Shown here: one piece after another, positions 39,423-48,774 of the stretch | Numbering within the stretch: position 1 is the first letter of the stretch | Layout of the letters: the number at the start of each line of letters is the position of its first letter | Assembly (NCBI GenBank): GCA_009911355.1 | Contig: QXXE01000027.1 | Coordinates: 1 to 48,774, forward strand | Reading direction: 5' to 3' | From: Clostridiaceae bacterium | Lineage (GTDB): Bacteria > Bacillota > Clostridia > Oscillospirales > Butyricicoccaceae | Length of the DNA: 48,774 nt | The notes under the pieces: model-generated | The model's database searches: none | What the model saw: only the letters and a program-made list of their open reading frames with translations | Told to the model about the DNA's origin: nothing | Program-made: the position numbers and the translations under genes

Positions 39423-41087
39423 ATGAAATGTAACGGTTCACAAATCCTGATCGAAGTCCTGATCGAGCAGGGCGTCGACACGGTCTTTGGCTATCCGGGC
39501 GGCGCGGTTTTGAACATTTATGACGCGCTGTACCTGAACAGCGACCGCATCCGCCATGTGCTGACCGCGCATGAGCAGGGCGCGTCCCACGCAGCCGACG
39601 GCTATGCACGCGCAACAGGGAAGACCGGCGTTGTCATTGCGACATCCGGGCCGGGTGCGACCAACCTGGTTACCGGCATTGCCACTGCCTATATGGATTC
39701 GGTCCCGATGGTTGCGATTACCGGCAATGTCGGCACGTCGCTGATTGGCAAAGACTCGTTCCAGGAGGTTTATATCGCGGGCATTACCATGCCCATCACC
39801 AAGCATAATTTCGTGGTCCGGCATGTGGAGGAGCTCGCCGATGTACTGCGCGACGCGTTCCGCATTGCCAATACGGGCCGTCCCGGCCCTGTGCTGGTCG
39901 ACATCCCGAAGGATGTGACGGCAGCGGTCTGCGAGTTCCAGAACAAGCCGCGTCTTGAAATCGATCAAAGCTTCGACCTGCGGGAAAGCGATTTGAAGCG
40001 GATTGCGGAGGTTATCAACCAGGCAGAGCGCCCGGTCATCTATTTCGGCGGCGGTGTGGTTTGCTCAGGCGCGGCGGACGACCTGCGGCGGCTGATGAAG
40101 AAGGCGGAGATCCCCGCAACCTGGACCATGATGGCGGCGGGTACGCTGCCGCCGGACGATCCGCTGAACCTCGGCATGATCGGGATGCACGGCAAGGTGT
40201 CCGCAGGGCGGGCAGTAGACCGTTCGGATGTGCTGCTGTCTATCGGAGCGCGCTTCTCCGACCGCGTCGCCACCGATACCAACCGTTTTGCGCCCGATGC
40301 GCGCATTATCCATGTCGATATCGACGCGGCAGAGATCAATAAAAACATCCTGACCGATGATTCGCTCGTTTCCGACGCAAAAACATTCCTGCGGGAGATC
40401 CTGCCGTATATCCACGAAGCACGCCACGCCGAATGGATGACCAAGATTACCGACTGGCGGCAGCGCCTGGATTACCGCCCGAAGGACAGCGAGACCCGAC
40501 TGCGCCCGGAACGCGTCATTAAGATCATTTCCGAGGTTGCGGGCCCAGAAGCCATCTTTGCGACCGACGTCGGCCAGCACCAGATGTGGGCGGCGCAATA
40601 CTGTGGGCGCATAAAGCCGCGCCAATTCCTCACCTCCGGCGGGCTGGGGACGATGGGCTACGGCTACGGCGCGGCGATCGGCGCGAAATTCGGCTGCCCG
40701 GACAAACCGGTCGTACATATCACCGGAGACGGCTCCTTCCATATGAACCTCAATGAGCTGTGCACGACGGTAACCTACGAGGTCCCTGTCGTAACGGTTA
40801 TCATGAACAACAGCGTACTTGGCATGGTGCGCCAGTGGCAGACCATTTTCTATGGGCAGCGCTATTCGCACACGACGCTTGACCGCAAAACCAATTACGT
40901 CAAGCTTGCCGAAGCGTTCGGCGCACAGGGCTTCCGCTGCACGACCCCTGCGGAATTTAAGGCGGCGCTCTCTGCGGCATTGTCCCACAAGGGGCCGACC
41001 ATTATCGATTGCGTAATCGACCGTGACGAGCGTGTGCTTCCCATGATCCCGCCGAACGGCTCGATCGACGATATTATCGCGGATTAA
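39423..41087 (+). CDS. ilvB: Acetolactate synthase large (catalytic) subunit
   Basis: 554-aa ThDP enzyme that makes acetolactate and acetohydroxybutyrate, the committed step of valine, leucine and isoleucine synthesis. It shows the N-terminal GYPGGAVLNIYDAL, catalytic Glu51 in AHEQGASHAADGYA, the middle FAD/dinucleotide-like domain, and the C-terminal ThDP/Mg site GDGSFHMNLNEL followed by MNNSVLGMVRQWQ. ATG 39423 follows GGAAGG; it starts right after the T-box. It is co-transcribed with ilvN, 11 nt downstream. Confidence 0.97.
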   Translation: MKCNGSQILIEVLIEQGVDTVFGYPGGAVLNIYDALYLNSDRIRHVLTAHEQGASHAADGYARATGKTGVVIATSGPGATNLVTGIATAYMDSVPMVAITGNVGTSLIGKDSFQEVYIAGITMPITKHNFVVRHVEELADVLRDAFRIANTGRPGPVLVDIPKDVTAAVCEFQNKPRLEIDQSFDLRESDLKRIAEVINQAERPVIYFGGGVVCSGAADDLRRLMKKAEIPATWTMMAAGTLPPDDPLNLGMIGMHGKVSAGRAVDRSDVLLSIGARFSDRVATDTNRFAPDARIIHVDIDAAEINKNILTDDSLVSDAKTFLREILPYIHEARHAEWMTKITDWRQRLDYRPKDSETRLRPERVIKIISEVAGPEAIFATDVGQHQMWAAQYCGRIKPRQFLTSGGLGTMGYGYGAAIGAKFGCPDKPVVHITGDGSFHMNLNELCTTVTYEVPVVTVIMNNSVLGMVRQWQTIFYGQRYSHTTLDRKTNYVKLAEAFGAQGFRCTTPAEFKAALSAALSHKGPTIIDCVIDRDERVLPMIPPNGSIDDIIAD

Positions 41088-41098
41088 AGGAGGCAGAC

Positions 41099-41575
41099 AT
41101 GGAAAAATACATCCTTTCGGTGCTGGTCAGGAATAACGCCGGCGTACTGGCGCGTATTTCAAGCCTGTTTGGGCGGCGCGGCTTCAATATTGATTCGCTG
41201 ACGGTGTCGCCAACTAACAACACGGAGATTTCACGCATTACCATCATCACGCGCGGCGACGAAAAGACCCTCGACCAGATCATCAAGCAGGTCTCAAAGC
41301 TGGAGGAAACGCTTTGGATCGAGCACCTGTGGGAAGACGAGTGCTATTGCCGCGAGCTGGTGTTCGTGAAGGTGCTGGCGGAGGACGCCCTGATCCGGGA
41401 CAGCATCCGCGAGGTCGCGGAGGTCTACAACGCCAATGTTGTGGAATCGGTTAAAAACGCAATCATTGTTGAACTAACCGAGGTACCCAGCCGCATTGAC
41501 GCGTTTTTAACGGTAATCTCGAATTACACCATCATTGAGATGTGCCGTTCCGGCGTGACGGCTATGACGAGATAA
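41099..41575 (+). CDS. ilvN: Acetolactate synthase small (regulatory) subunit
   Basis: 158 aa. The N-terminal ACT domain (SVLVRNNAGVLARISSLFGRR in pieces) gives valine feedback on IlvB. The phrases NIDSLTVSPTN, SRITIITRGDE and QIIKQVSKLEE follow, then the C-terminal AHAS-small domain with CRELVFVKVLAED and VVESVKNAIIVELT. Length is the usual 160. AGGAGG lies 5 nt upstream. Same operon as ilvB. Confidence 0.95.
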   Translation: MEKYILSVLVRNNAGVLARISSLFGRRGFNIDSLTVSPTNNTEISRITIITRGDEKTLDQIIKQVSKLEETLWIEHLWEDECYCRELVFVKVLAEDALIRDSIREVAEVYNANVVESVKNAIIVELTEVPSRIDAFLTVISNYTIIEMCRSGVTAMTR

Positions 41576-42637
<1,062 letters not shown>

Positions 42638-42666
42638 GGCTTTTGCAGAAAAAGGGGATGGCGGCA

Positions 42667-43416
42667 ATGAAGCAAGCGGCACTGAACGGGAACCAGCTGA
42701 AAGCGGCCGCGCTGGCAGCGATGACAATTGACCACGTGGTTTCGGTCGTGTTCCCGGGCTATCCCGCCGTGTGGTGGATTGCGCTGCTGCATCTTATCGG
42801 CAGGCTGGCAGCGCCGATTTTCTGGTTTTTTGTTGCGGAAGGGTACCACTATACCCATGACCGGAGAAAGTATGCCGCGCGGCTGCTGGTTTTTGCAGTG
42901 ATTGGGCACTTTGCTTATAACTTCGCGTTCGGCATCCCTTTTCTTCCGTTTCAGACCTCGGTTTTTAATCAGACCAGCGTGCTTTGGCCCCTGTTTTGGG
43001 GTGTTGCAGCGCTGGGCATTCAGGAGAGCTCGCGCCTGCCTGGGTGGCAGAAAACGCTGCTCATTTTGGGCATCTGCGCGCTGACCTTCTGTGCTGATTG
43101 GAGCTGTATCGCAGTGCTCGCGATCCTGCAAATCGGCGGGAACCGGGGCAATTTCAAGCGCCAGATGGGTGGTATGATCGCCTGCGTTGCCATGTATGCT
43201 GCCGTTTACGCCGCGTTTATCGACCCGGTTTACGGTGTGCTGCAATTTGGCGTCGTCCTGACCATCCCGCTTCTGCGGCGCTATAACGGCGAGCGCGGGC
43301 GCTGGAAGGGTATGAAATGGTTTTTTTACGCCTATTATCCGCTGCATTTGTTTGTCTGCGGCCTGCTCCGGCTTGCGCTGCACGGCAATATTGGTGTGAT
43401 GGTCGGCGGGGCCTGA
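42667..43416 (+). CDS. TraX-family membrane protein
   Basis: 249 aa with about seven to eight hydrophobic segments. The opening ALNGNQLKAAALAAMTIDHV and the RLAAPIFWFFVAEGYHYTHDRRKYAARLL phrase, plus FYAYYPLHLFVCGLL at the end, are typical of TraX. E. coli F-plasmid TraX acetylates pilin, but chromosomal clostridial members have no proven role. ATG 42667 has AAGGGG 9 nt upstream; ATG 42658 is too close. It follows ilvC by 29 nt and ends at its own terminator. Confidence 0.82.
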   Translation: MKQAALNGNQLKAAALAAMTIDHVVSVVFPGYPAVWWIALLHLIGRLAAPIFWFFVAEGYHYTHDRRKYAARLLVFAVIGHFAYNFAFGIPFLPFQTSVFNQTSVLWPLFWGVAALGIQESSRLPGWQKTLLILGICALTFCADWSCIAVLAILQIGGNRGNFKRQMGGMIACVAMYAAVYAAFIDPVYGVLQFGVVLTIPLLRRYNGERGRWKGMKWFFYAYYPLHLFVCGLLRLALHGNIGVMVGGA

Positions 43417-43432
43417 TATCGTTTTTCTGGTG

Positions 43433-43464
43433 GGGGAGGGCTTTGCGCCTTCCCCTGCTTTTTT
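43433..43464 (+). terminator. Terminator after traX
   Basis: Stem GGGGAGGGC / GCCTTCCCC with one G-T pair, loop TTTGC-type, then TGC and six Ts. Confidence 0.75.
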
Positions 43465-43503
43465 AAGGGCGCCGTCCCGGAAGACGTACCCTTAAAAAAG
43501 CAG
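43455..43503. repeat. 15-bp perfect inverted repeat
   Basis: CTGCTTTTTTAAGGG (43455-43469) and CCCTTAAAAAAGCAG (43489-43503) enclose a 19-nt GC-rich loop. The left arm overlaps the T-run of the traX terminator. It looks like a second, alternative terminator-like structure or a repeat unit. A smaller IR, GGCCTGCG (43523-43530) / CGCAGGCC (43550-43557), follows in the leader of the next gene. Confidence 0.7.
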
Positions 43504-43574
43504 CTTTATGGAACCTGCCAAGGGCCTGCGCCCAAATGGGGTTGCCGGACGCAGGCCAATTGTGAGGAGGCATT

Positions 43575-43760
43575 ATGAAAAAACAGCTACAGGGCATTGC
43601 ACTGATTTTAATTGGGATTCAGCTGGCAATCTACACGATTATTGACCCATGGCTGCCGGTGCTTGGCGGCGACTTTGGGAGGGTCTTAATCCCGGTGCTG
43701 TCGTTTGTTGTAAGCCTGGCCGGATTGATTTTGTGCTTTAAAGGGGAATCCGGCAGCTAG
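43575..43760 (+). CDS. Small membrane protein, 61 aa
   Basis: Two hydrophobic segments (IALILIGIQLAIYTII, and VLIPVLSFVVSLAGLILCF) joined by a short loop with WLPVLGGDFG. GAGGAGG lies 5 nt before the ATG. Ends with charged KGESGS. I do not recognise a family. The next gene encodes a second, similarly built membrane peptide. Confidence 0.6.
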   Translation: MKKQLQGIALILIGIQLAIYTIIDPWLPVLGGDFGRVLIPVLSFVVSLAGLILCFKGESGS

Positions 43761-43782
43761 ACGCATTTTGTGGAGGATATTC

Positions 43783-43926
43783 ATGAAGCGGAAAACGCTT
43801 GGCTTCGCGCTTTTGTTGTTTGCAAACCTCTTTGCAGTACCAGATGCAGTCTTTTTCTATATCGGTCTGCTGATTGGGCTTGTCGGGCTGTGCCTTGTCA
43901 TCAGCGGCATGATGTCGGGCGGATGA
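43783..43926 (+). CDS. Small membrane protein, 47 aa
   Basis: Two hydrophobic stretches (LGFALLLFANLFAVP and FFYIGLLIGLVGLCLVISG) after a basic MKRKT start. GTGGAGG lies before ATG 43783. It shares the LI-G-L-V-like second segment with the 61-aa protein 22 nt upstream, so the two may be distant relatives. The 210-nt gap to ilvD has no gene; a GGCAGT / ACTGCC hairpin (about 44050-44078) lies there. Confidence 0.5.
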   Translation: MKRKTLGFALLLFANLFAVPDAVFFYIGLLIGLVGLCLVISGMMSGG

Positions 43927-44137
43927 AACAGGAAGCGGGCCGCATATTTCGAAATAGGACAGAATGTTCGCTGCTGAGGGATTGATCCCGCATGCTATTC
44001 GGGACGATGGGACGGATACGGCAAAAGGAATGAAAATATCCGCTGGACGGCAGTTTTGGTTCTTGTTTTACTGCCCGGTACAGGCCAGTAATTTTGATAG
44101 AAATTTGAAAAAGGGACATATTGAAGGAGGAATTTCC

Positions 44138-45802
44138 ATGCCCAGAAGAAGTGATAACATTGTAAAAGGCCCTGAACGGATGCCAAACCGTTCGCTGCTG
44201 CGTGCCTGCGGCTACACCGATGAGGAGCTTTCCCGGCCCATGATCGGCGTAGTCTCGGCTTACAGCGAGATCATCCCGGGGCACATCAACCTCGATAAGA
44301 TTGCGGATGCAGTCAAGGCGGGCGTCAGCATGGCGGGCGGCACGCCGGTGCTCGTTCCCGCAATTGGCGTGTGCGACGGCATTGCGATGGGCCATATCGG
44401 CATGAAATACTCGCTTGCGTCGCGCGAGCTGATCGCCGATTCCGTGGAAACGCTTGCAAACGCCCATCAGCTGGACGGCCTTGTATTGATCCCGAACTGT
44501 GACAAAATCGTACCTGGGATGCTGATGGCGGCTGCACGGCTCAATATCCCGTCTATCCTGGTATCCGGCGGGCCGATGATGGCGGGCCATTTCGGCGGTG
44601 AAGAGGTTTCACTGTCCAAGACCTTTGAGGCGGTCGGCGCTTACAAGGCAGGTATGATGGACGACGAAACCTTCTATGAAGCTGAGTGCAATTCCTGCCC
44701 GGGCTGCGGATCGTGCGCGGGCATGTACACAGCAAATTCGATGAACTGCCTGTCCGAAGCGATTGGCATGGCGCTGCCGGGGAACGGCACGACCCCTGCG
44801 GTTACAGCAGCGCGCATCCATCTGGCAAAGCACGCGGGCATGAAGATTATGGAACTGATCGAAAAGGACATCAAGCCGCGCGATATCCTGACCCCGGCGG
44901 CTTTCCGCAACGCGCTGACCTGTGAAATGGCGCTGGGCTGCTCGACCAATTCGGTGCTGCACCTGCTGGCGCTGGCGCATGAGGCGGAGATCCCGCTCGA
45001 ATTGTCGCTCATCAATGAGTTGTCTGCGAAGATCCCGAACCTGTGCCACCTTGCGCCTGCGGGCCCGCACCATATTGAGCAGCTGTATGCGGCAGGGGGC
45101 ATCCCGGCGGTCATGAGCGAGCTTGCGAAACGTGATTTCCTTGACCTGGGACTGATCACGGCGACCGGCGCGACAGTCGGCGAGAACCTGAAGGGCGTTG
45201 CTAACCGGAACCCGGAGGTCATCCGCCCGATCGAAAACCCGTACTCGGAGAATGGCGGCATTGCGGTGCTCTGGGGCAATCTCGCGCAGGAGGGCTGCGT
45301 GGTCAAGCGCTCGGCGGTTGCGCCGGAAATGATGGTGCATTCGGGTCCCGCGCGCGTGTATGACTGCGAAGAAGACGCGATTGCCGATATTTACGGCGGC
45401 AAAATCAAGAAGGGCGACGTGGTTGTGATCCGCTATGAGGGGCCGAAGGGCGGCCCTGGCATGCGTGAGATGCTCAACCCGACTTCGGCGCTTGCGGGCA
45501 TGAAGCTGGACAAGGACGTGGCGCTCATCACCGACGGGCGCTTCTCCGGCGCGTCGCGCGGCGCGTCCATCGGGCATGTATCCCCGGAGGCTGCTTCCGG
45601 CGGCAATATTGCGCTTGTGCAGGAGGGCGATATCATCGAGATCGACATCCCGGCGAGCAGCATCAATGTGAAGCTGTCCGAAGAGGAGCTTGCGGCGCGC
45701 CGTGCAGCGTTTACACTGCGTGCGCCGAATATTACGACAGGCTGGCTCGGGCGTTATGCGCGCCTGGTTGGGCCGTCGCATCTTGGCGCGGTGATGCAGT
45801 AA
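44138..45802 (+). CDS. ilvD: Dihydroxy-acid dehydratase
   Basis: 554-aa iron-sulfur enzyme that dehydrates dihydroxyisovalerate and its methyl analogue. Fe-S and metal ligand motifs include C79 region [14 protein letters not shown]121 in [11 protein letters not shown] and the [19 protein letters not shown] cluster (C184-C193). Further motifs: [22 protein letters not shown] and [11 protein letters not shown]. Length is normal. ATG 44138 has AAGGAGG 7 nt upstream; the longer frame is rejected. It completes the BCAA path after IlvC and ends at a strong hairpin. Confidence 0.96.
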   Translation: MPRRSDNIVKGPERMPNRSLLRACGYTDEELSRPMIGVVSAYSEIIPGHINLDKIADAVKAGVSMAGGTPVLVPAIGVCDGIAMGHIGMKYSLASRELIADSVETLANAHQLDGLVLIPNCDKIVPGMLMAAARLNIPSILVSGGPMMAGHFGGEEVSLSKTFEAVGAYKAGMMDDETFYEAECNSCPGCGSCAGMYTANSMNCLSEAIGMALPGNGTTPAVTAARIHLAKHAGMKIMELIEKDIKPRDILTPAAFRNALTCEMALGCSTNSVLHLLALAHEAEIPLELSLINELSAKIPNLCHLAPAGPHHIEQLYAAGGIPAVMSELAKRDFLDLGLITATGATVGENLKGVANRNPEVIRPIENPYSENGGIAVLWGNLAQEGCVVKRSAVAPEMMVHSGPARVYDCEEDAIADIYGGKIKKGDVVVIRYEGPKGGPGMREMLNPTSALAGMKLDKDVALITDGRFSGASRGASIGHVSPEAASGGNIALVQEGDIIEIDIPASSINVKLSEEELAARRAAFTLRAPNITTGWLGRYARLVGPSHLGAVMQ

Positions 45803-45818
45803 AAGGCTGAAAAGGATC

Positions 45819-45856
45819 AACCGGGGCGGTACAGGCAAAGCTGTGCCGCCCCGGTT
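45819..45856. terminator. Terminator after ilvD
   Basis: 16-bp stem AACCGGGGCGGTACAG / CTGTGCCGCCCCGGTT with one T-G pair and a GCAAAG loop, then GTTTCT. Between convergent genes. Confidence 0.82.
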
Positions 45857-45874
45857 GTTTCTAATCAGGTGCTG

Positions 45875-46474
45875 CTAAGGGCTCTGAATATCAAAAAAGT
45901 AATGGTCGTAGGCGTTGATTACGCGTGTGCTGTTGTAAAAGCACTCCCGCTTGGCGCTGCCGCCATAGCTGAGGTGCATATGCCCATGGACGAAGCAGGA
46001 AGGCTCCCAGCGGTCAAGCAGCTTGCGGAAGGCGTGAAACCCCTGATGCGGCAAATCGGCGCCGTCCCCGATGCCAAATGCGGGCGCATGGGCCAGCAGG
46101 ATGTCAAAGCCGCCGTGCCATGCAAGTTTTGGGAGCATCCGCAGCGCCCGGAGTGACATTTCACGCTGCGTATATTGGTGGCGGCCCGGCTTATAGCGCA
46201 TCGAGCCGCCCAGCCCGAACACCCTGACGCCGTGATGGATAAAAAGCCGGTTTTCAATGCAGATGCAGCCCTCCGGCGGCGTTTTTTCATAGCAGTCATC
46301 GTGGTTGCCATGGACATACAGGATGGGGGCATGGGAATAGGTTGCAAGGAACGAAAGGTACTGCGAGTTCAGATCGCCGCAGGATAATACGAGGTCTACC
46401 CCGGCCAGCCGGTCGGGGGTGAAATAGTCCCAGAAATATGGCGATTCCTCGTCAGCGAGAGCCAGTATTTTCAT
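45875..46474 (-). CDS. Metallophosphoesterase
   Basis: 199-aa calcineurin-type phosphoesterase. Motifs are CGDLNS, HGNHDD, a central LLAHAP and C-terminal VHGHMH with LSYGG; the usual first DxH is DEE here, as in a known subgroup with DEES near the start. Substrate unknown; such proteins act on nucleotides or phosphodiesters. It overlaps the upstream ParB-BMP gene by 4 nt (ATGA), so it is translationally coupled and likely functions in the same pathway. Confidence 0.85.
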   Translation of the reverse strand: MKILALADEESPYFWDYFTPDRLAGVDLVLSCGDLNSQYLSFLATYSHAPILYVHGNHDDCYEKTPPEGCICIENRLFIHHGVRVFGLGGSMRYKPGRHQYTQREMSLRALRMLPKLAWHGGFDILLAHAPAFGIGDGADLPHQGFHAFRKLLDRWEPSCFVHGHMHLSYGGSAKRECFYNSTRVINAYDHYFFDIQSP

Positions 46475-48312
46475 ATTCCGCGCCCAAGCCCCTGCACGTT
46501 GACCAGCTCCCGCCCGCTGTCGGTCAGCTCTTCATAGGTGGGGATTCGTCCCGACACATTCTCTGCCAGCCAGTCCATCGCTGCAATGCTGCGCTTCGGG
46601 AGGGGGCCCGCGAAGCGCAGCGTTTTCCCGCCTTGGGTGCGGATTTCGCCGGAAAATGGGCTCAGCCGCCCGCTGCAAAGCGCGTCGCGCAGGAGGTCGG
46701 TAAGCTGGCGTGTCCCCTGCGGTACGCGGCGGGACAGGACAATATTCACCGCACCGCTGTCCAGCCCCCACCAATAGTTGACCGCGCTTGCGCCGCGCGA
46801 ATCGTTTTTCCAGCTCCCGTCCAGGATACGGCGCACGATCTTGATATAGATTTCACCCCAGTGGCACAGCGGCATCCCGATGTTGTGCGCCCCACCGGCA
46901 AGGTAGAGCCCGGGTTGGCGGGCCTGCGCGTCATAGGGGGACAGGCGGTCCATTTCGGCGATATAGGTCACGCCTGCGTCGGACAGGCGGCTGCGGCTGC
47001 CTGTGGCTTCCATTTGCGACCATTCGAGGGAAACTTCCGCGCGAGGGTTTACAAAGCGTGCGCCGAGGGCGAATGCGTTGATATCGGCGGTTGTGCCGTA
47101 AAGGGGCACGTCGGCAATATAGTTGATCCTTCCGTTTTCGGTCAGCGCCCCAGCAACCGCGCCGAGCAGGTATTGGGCTTCGTAGGTGCGGGCGTAATAA
47201 GAGCGCACGGATGGATAATCCATGCCGAGCGAACAGTTCAGGAATTTTACCTGCGGATAGGCGAGAGCGGCTTTGACACCTGCCTGCCAAAGCTGCGGGC
47301 TCGTGAGGAAGACAACGTTTGCGCCGCTGCTTACCGCCTGTTCAATGGCATCGGCAGCGTTCGCAGCAGAGATCCCTTCGTAAGAGCGGGTTTCGACCTG
47401 AAGCGCGGCCTCGAGGTCGCGCCGTCCGAGCTCGTGCGCATAGGCCCATGCCGATTCATGGGCAGTGCGGTCGTTGATAAACGCTGCGATCACCTCGCCG
47501 GAGAAGTGCAGCAGCGGGATTTTTGCGTCGTCGTCGGTGAGCAGGGCAACCCCTGCGCGTTCCTGGCGGTTGAGAAGCTCCAGCCGCAGGCGTGAAAGCT
47601 CGCTGTCCAATTCGCGCGGCAGCTTGCGCAGGGATTCCTGATAGCCGAATACGTCCAGATATACCAGAAGCGCTTCCGCGACGCGGTCCGGCAAGCCGCC
47701 CTGCCGCAGGTAGGCTTCACGGAACATGTAATACAGGGTGCGGAAGGCTTGCAGGTCGTCGGCGCTCCACGGGGCGGCGGGGTCATGGGCAACCGCTTTT
47801 AAAAGCTCGGGATAGCCGCCAGTGCGGTCGAAAATCACATAGTTGATGCCAGTCGCGCGGTAAAAATCAAGGTATTCATAATAGGCTTCGGTTTCTGGTG
47901 TGCGTTTCGGCACATAGCGTGTGACCGAGCCCGGGATGCTTACAGCGCCGAAGAATTTCAGGACGCTGACACGCTTGTTGCCCTCAACCACATAATAGCG
48001 CCCCAGATATTCAACCGCCTTGATCGGGTCGCGGATGCCCTCGCGCAGATGGGTTTCGCTCAGGGCAGCCCATTTGGTGGCAAATTCACTGGATTCTTCC
48101 ATGATTGGGAAGAAGTTCGGGGAAAAGGATACAGCGCGGCCTTCTGTCAGCGTGCCAGCGATCAGGTCCATTGGGATATCAAGCAGGCCCAGCGGTTCGC
48201 GGTAGGCGAGGTCAAGTTTGTTTTCATCAAGCGTGGCAAGGGTATCGGAGTCAGCTGACTTGCGGTCTTTCAGGCCAAGCCGCAGCGCCTTCCGATAGGT
48301 GGAAAGGGACAT
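46471..48312 (-). CDS. Cytoplasmic ParB-like/BMP (PnrA-type) binding-protein fusion
   Basis: 613 aa, no signal peptide, so it is cytoplasmic. The N-terminal region (about 35-130) resembles the ParB/sulfiredoxin-like domain with LREGIRDPIKAVEYLG, YYVVEGNKRVSVLK. A helical part (about 195-255) has GLPDRVAEALLVYLDVFGYQESL. The C-terminal about 255-590 is a BMP family substrate-binding domain (VALLTDDDAK, ANVVFLTSPQLWQAG, KFLNCSLGMD, RTYEAQYLLGAVAGA, YIADVPLYGT, IYIKIVRRILDGSWK). BMP proteins normally bind nucleosides outside the cell. Here the family acts inside, so a sensor role for a nucleoside is plausible. AGGAGG precedes ATG 48312; it has its own promoter. Confidence 0.82.
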   Translation of the reverse strand: MSLSTYRKALRLGLKDRKSADSDTLATLDENKLDLAYREPLGLLDIPMDLIAGTLTEGRAVSFSPNFFPIMEESSEFATKWAALSETHLREGIRDPIKAVEYLGRYYVVEGNKRVSVLKFFGAVSIPGSVTRYVPKRTPETEAYYEYLDFYRATGINYVIFDRTGGYPELLKAVAHDPAAPWSADDLQAFRTLYYMFREAYLRQGGLPDRVAEALLVYLDVFGYQESLRKLPRELDSELSRLRLELLNRQERAGVALLTDDDAKIPLLHFSGEVIAAFINDRTAHESAWAYAHELGRRDLEAALQVETRSYEGISAANAADAIEQAVSSGANVVFLTSPQLWQAGVKAALAYPQVKFLNCSLGMDYPSVRSYYARTYEAQYLLGAVAGALTENGRINYIADVPLYGTTADINAFALGARFVNPRAEVSLEWSQMEATGSRSRLSDAGVTYIAEMDRLSPYDAQARQPGLYLAGGAHNIGMPLCHWGEIYIKIVRRILDGSWKNDSRGASAVNYWWGLDSGAVNIVLSRRVPQGTRQLTDLLRDALCSGRLSPFSGEIRTQGGKTLRFAGPLPKRSIAAMDWLAENVSGRIPTYEELTDSGRELVNVQGLGRGI

Positions 48313-48347
48313 GGGGAGACCTCCTGTTGAGGAAGAATTTTTTCTTT

Positions 48348-48376
48348 AGTATAACACGTATGAGCGGGTAATTCAA
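48348..48376 (-). promoter_or_regulatory. Promoter of the ParB-BMP operon
   Basis: Minus strand: TTGAAT (plus 48371-48376), 17-bp spacer, TATACT (plus 48348-48353). The stretch 48377-48612 is AT-rich with no gene or obvious repeat. Confidence 0.7.
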
Positions 48377-48612
48377 CGGTTTTGCAGCTATGAAACGGGC
48401 AGGGTCGTTGAACGAGTAAACTTTCTGTAAAAAAGGGATGAACAGGGCTGCGTTTGTTGCGGTTGTTGCAAAAAAAATTCAAAAGCAATGTTCATTTTGC
48501 GCAAATTAAAGTTAAATTTAGCGTTAGATATATGCCCATTTATTGCCCTATGCCGATTTTGTTCAAAGTTTGTTTACTCATTCAAATACCCTGATGAAAC
48601 GGGCTGTCTAGC

Positions 48613-48641
48613 TTGACCTTCCAGAAATGCGGTGGTAGAAT
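48613..48641 (+). promoter_or_regulatory. Promoter at the right edge
   Basis: TTGACC at 48613-48618, 17-bp spacer, TAGAAT at 48636-48641. Confidence 0.65.
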
Positions 48642-48680
48642 AATGGAAACGGAAAAATGGAGGACAGAAGGTATGAGGCA

Positions 48681-48774
48681 ATGGGCAAAGTTTTTCGTTA
48701 TATGCTTATCGGTTTAACTCAGCAGGGTACAAGATATAGAGACGGCAGCGGCGAGACGAGAAAAGAGCTGATAG
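48681..48774 (+). CDS. Possible partial gene at the right edge
   Basis: From ATG 48681 the frame is open to the end (31 codons, MGKVFRYMLIGLTQQGTRYR and so on). GAAGG lies about 9 nt upstream and a promoter about 40 nt upstream. An alternative ATG 48673 in another frame stops after 14 codons and has a better GGAGG; it may be a leader peptide. Not recognised. Confidence 0.35.
   Translation, partial: MGKVFRYMLIGLTQQGTRYRDGSGETRKELI

Noticed and set aside
43964..44137. N-terminal extension of ilvD
   Set aside because: AAGGAGG and the family start both fit ATG 44138.

Overview
The window reads as chromosome of a spore-forming, low-G+C-lineage but GC-rich member of the Clostridia, most like the Oscillospirales/Ruminococcaceae group. 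This is an inference from the gene content (a SpoVAF-type GerA-family protein, DUF421/DUF4363, a CD1247-type protein, CpXC, a divergent topoisomerase IV), from GGAGG ribosome binding sites with many TTG/GTG starts, from T-box control of ilvB, and from GC-rich dispersed intergenic repeats. No phage, plasmid backbone, CRISPR array or complete insertion sequence is visible. The genes are ordinary chromosomal ones with accessory islands between them.

Layout. 1-4.4 kb: small unknown ORFs, then an operon of a membrane-anchored cell-wall amidase and two tandem DUF1963 (YwqG-like) proteins. 4.4-5.6 kb: aroF. 5.6-10.4 kb (minus): a self-contained N-acetylglucosamine locus (EIIA, HPr-like, EIICB, nagB, nagA) with a palindrome over the promoter -10. 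10.6-11.7 kb: an MBL-fold hydrolase and a 162-bp MITE-like element. 11.7-13.2 kb: spoVAF behind a sigma-G-like promoter. 13.4-18 kb: parE-parC. 18-22.4 kb (minus): an SCP2 protein, a zinc-ribbon membrane protein, ysxC and lon. 22.5-28.6 kb: a short binding-protein-like lipoprotein, an Xre regulator, a phosphodiester glycosidase, a DEAD-box helicase, a putative manganese exporter with a Fur-family-like box and a leader terminator, and a CpXC protein. 28.8-31.7 kb: uncharacterised proteins and an SH3-NlpC/P60 hydrolase. 31.8-33.2 kb: mtaB, broken by one missing base. 33.2-36.8 kb: a small extreme Cys-rich membrane protein, a lipoprotein, efp with a CD1247-type gene, tRNA-Val(GAC), and a membrane-anchored lipase. 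36.8-39 kb (minus): a NADAR pseudogene with three in-frame stops, an SdpI-like protein, DUF4363 and DUF421. 39-45.8 kb: T-box, ilvB-ilvN-ilvC, traX, two tiny membrane proteins, ilvD. 45.9-48.4 kb (minus): a ParB-like/BMP fusion and a metallophosphoesterase.

How the parts fit. The ilv block encodes the shared steps of valine and isoleucine synthesis. Its T-box has a probable GTC (Val) specifier, and the cognate tRNA-Val(GAC) lies about 3.8 kb upstream. The GlcNAc locus carries its own HPr-like carrier, which lacks the Ser46 regulatory site. Four copies of a GC-rich hairpin repeat sit between genes in both orientations.

The most unusual items are: the Cys-rich 76-residue protein; four GTTACA repeats at 11/14/11-bp spacing over a promoter; the Fur-like box plus leader terminator before the manganese-exporter candidate; the cytoplasmic ParB-like/BMP fusion; the amidase plus twin DUF1963 operon; and the two broken genes (mtaB, NADAR). 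No single locus is convincingly a complete undescribed system from sequence alone.
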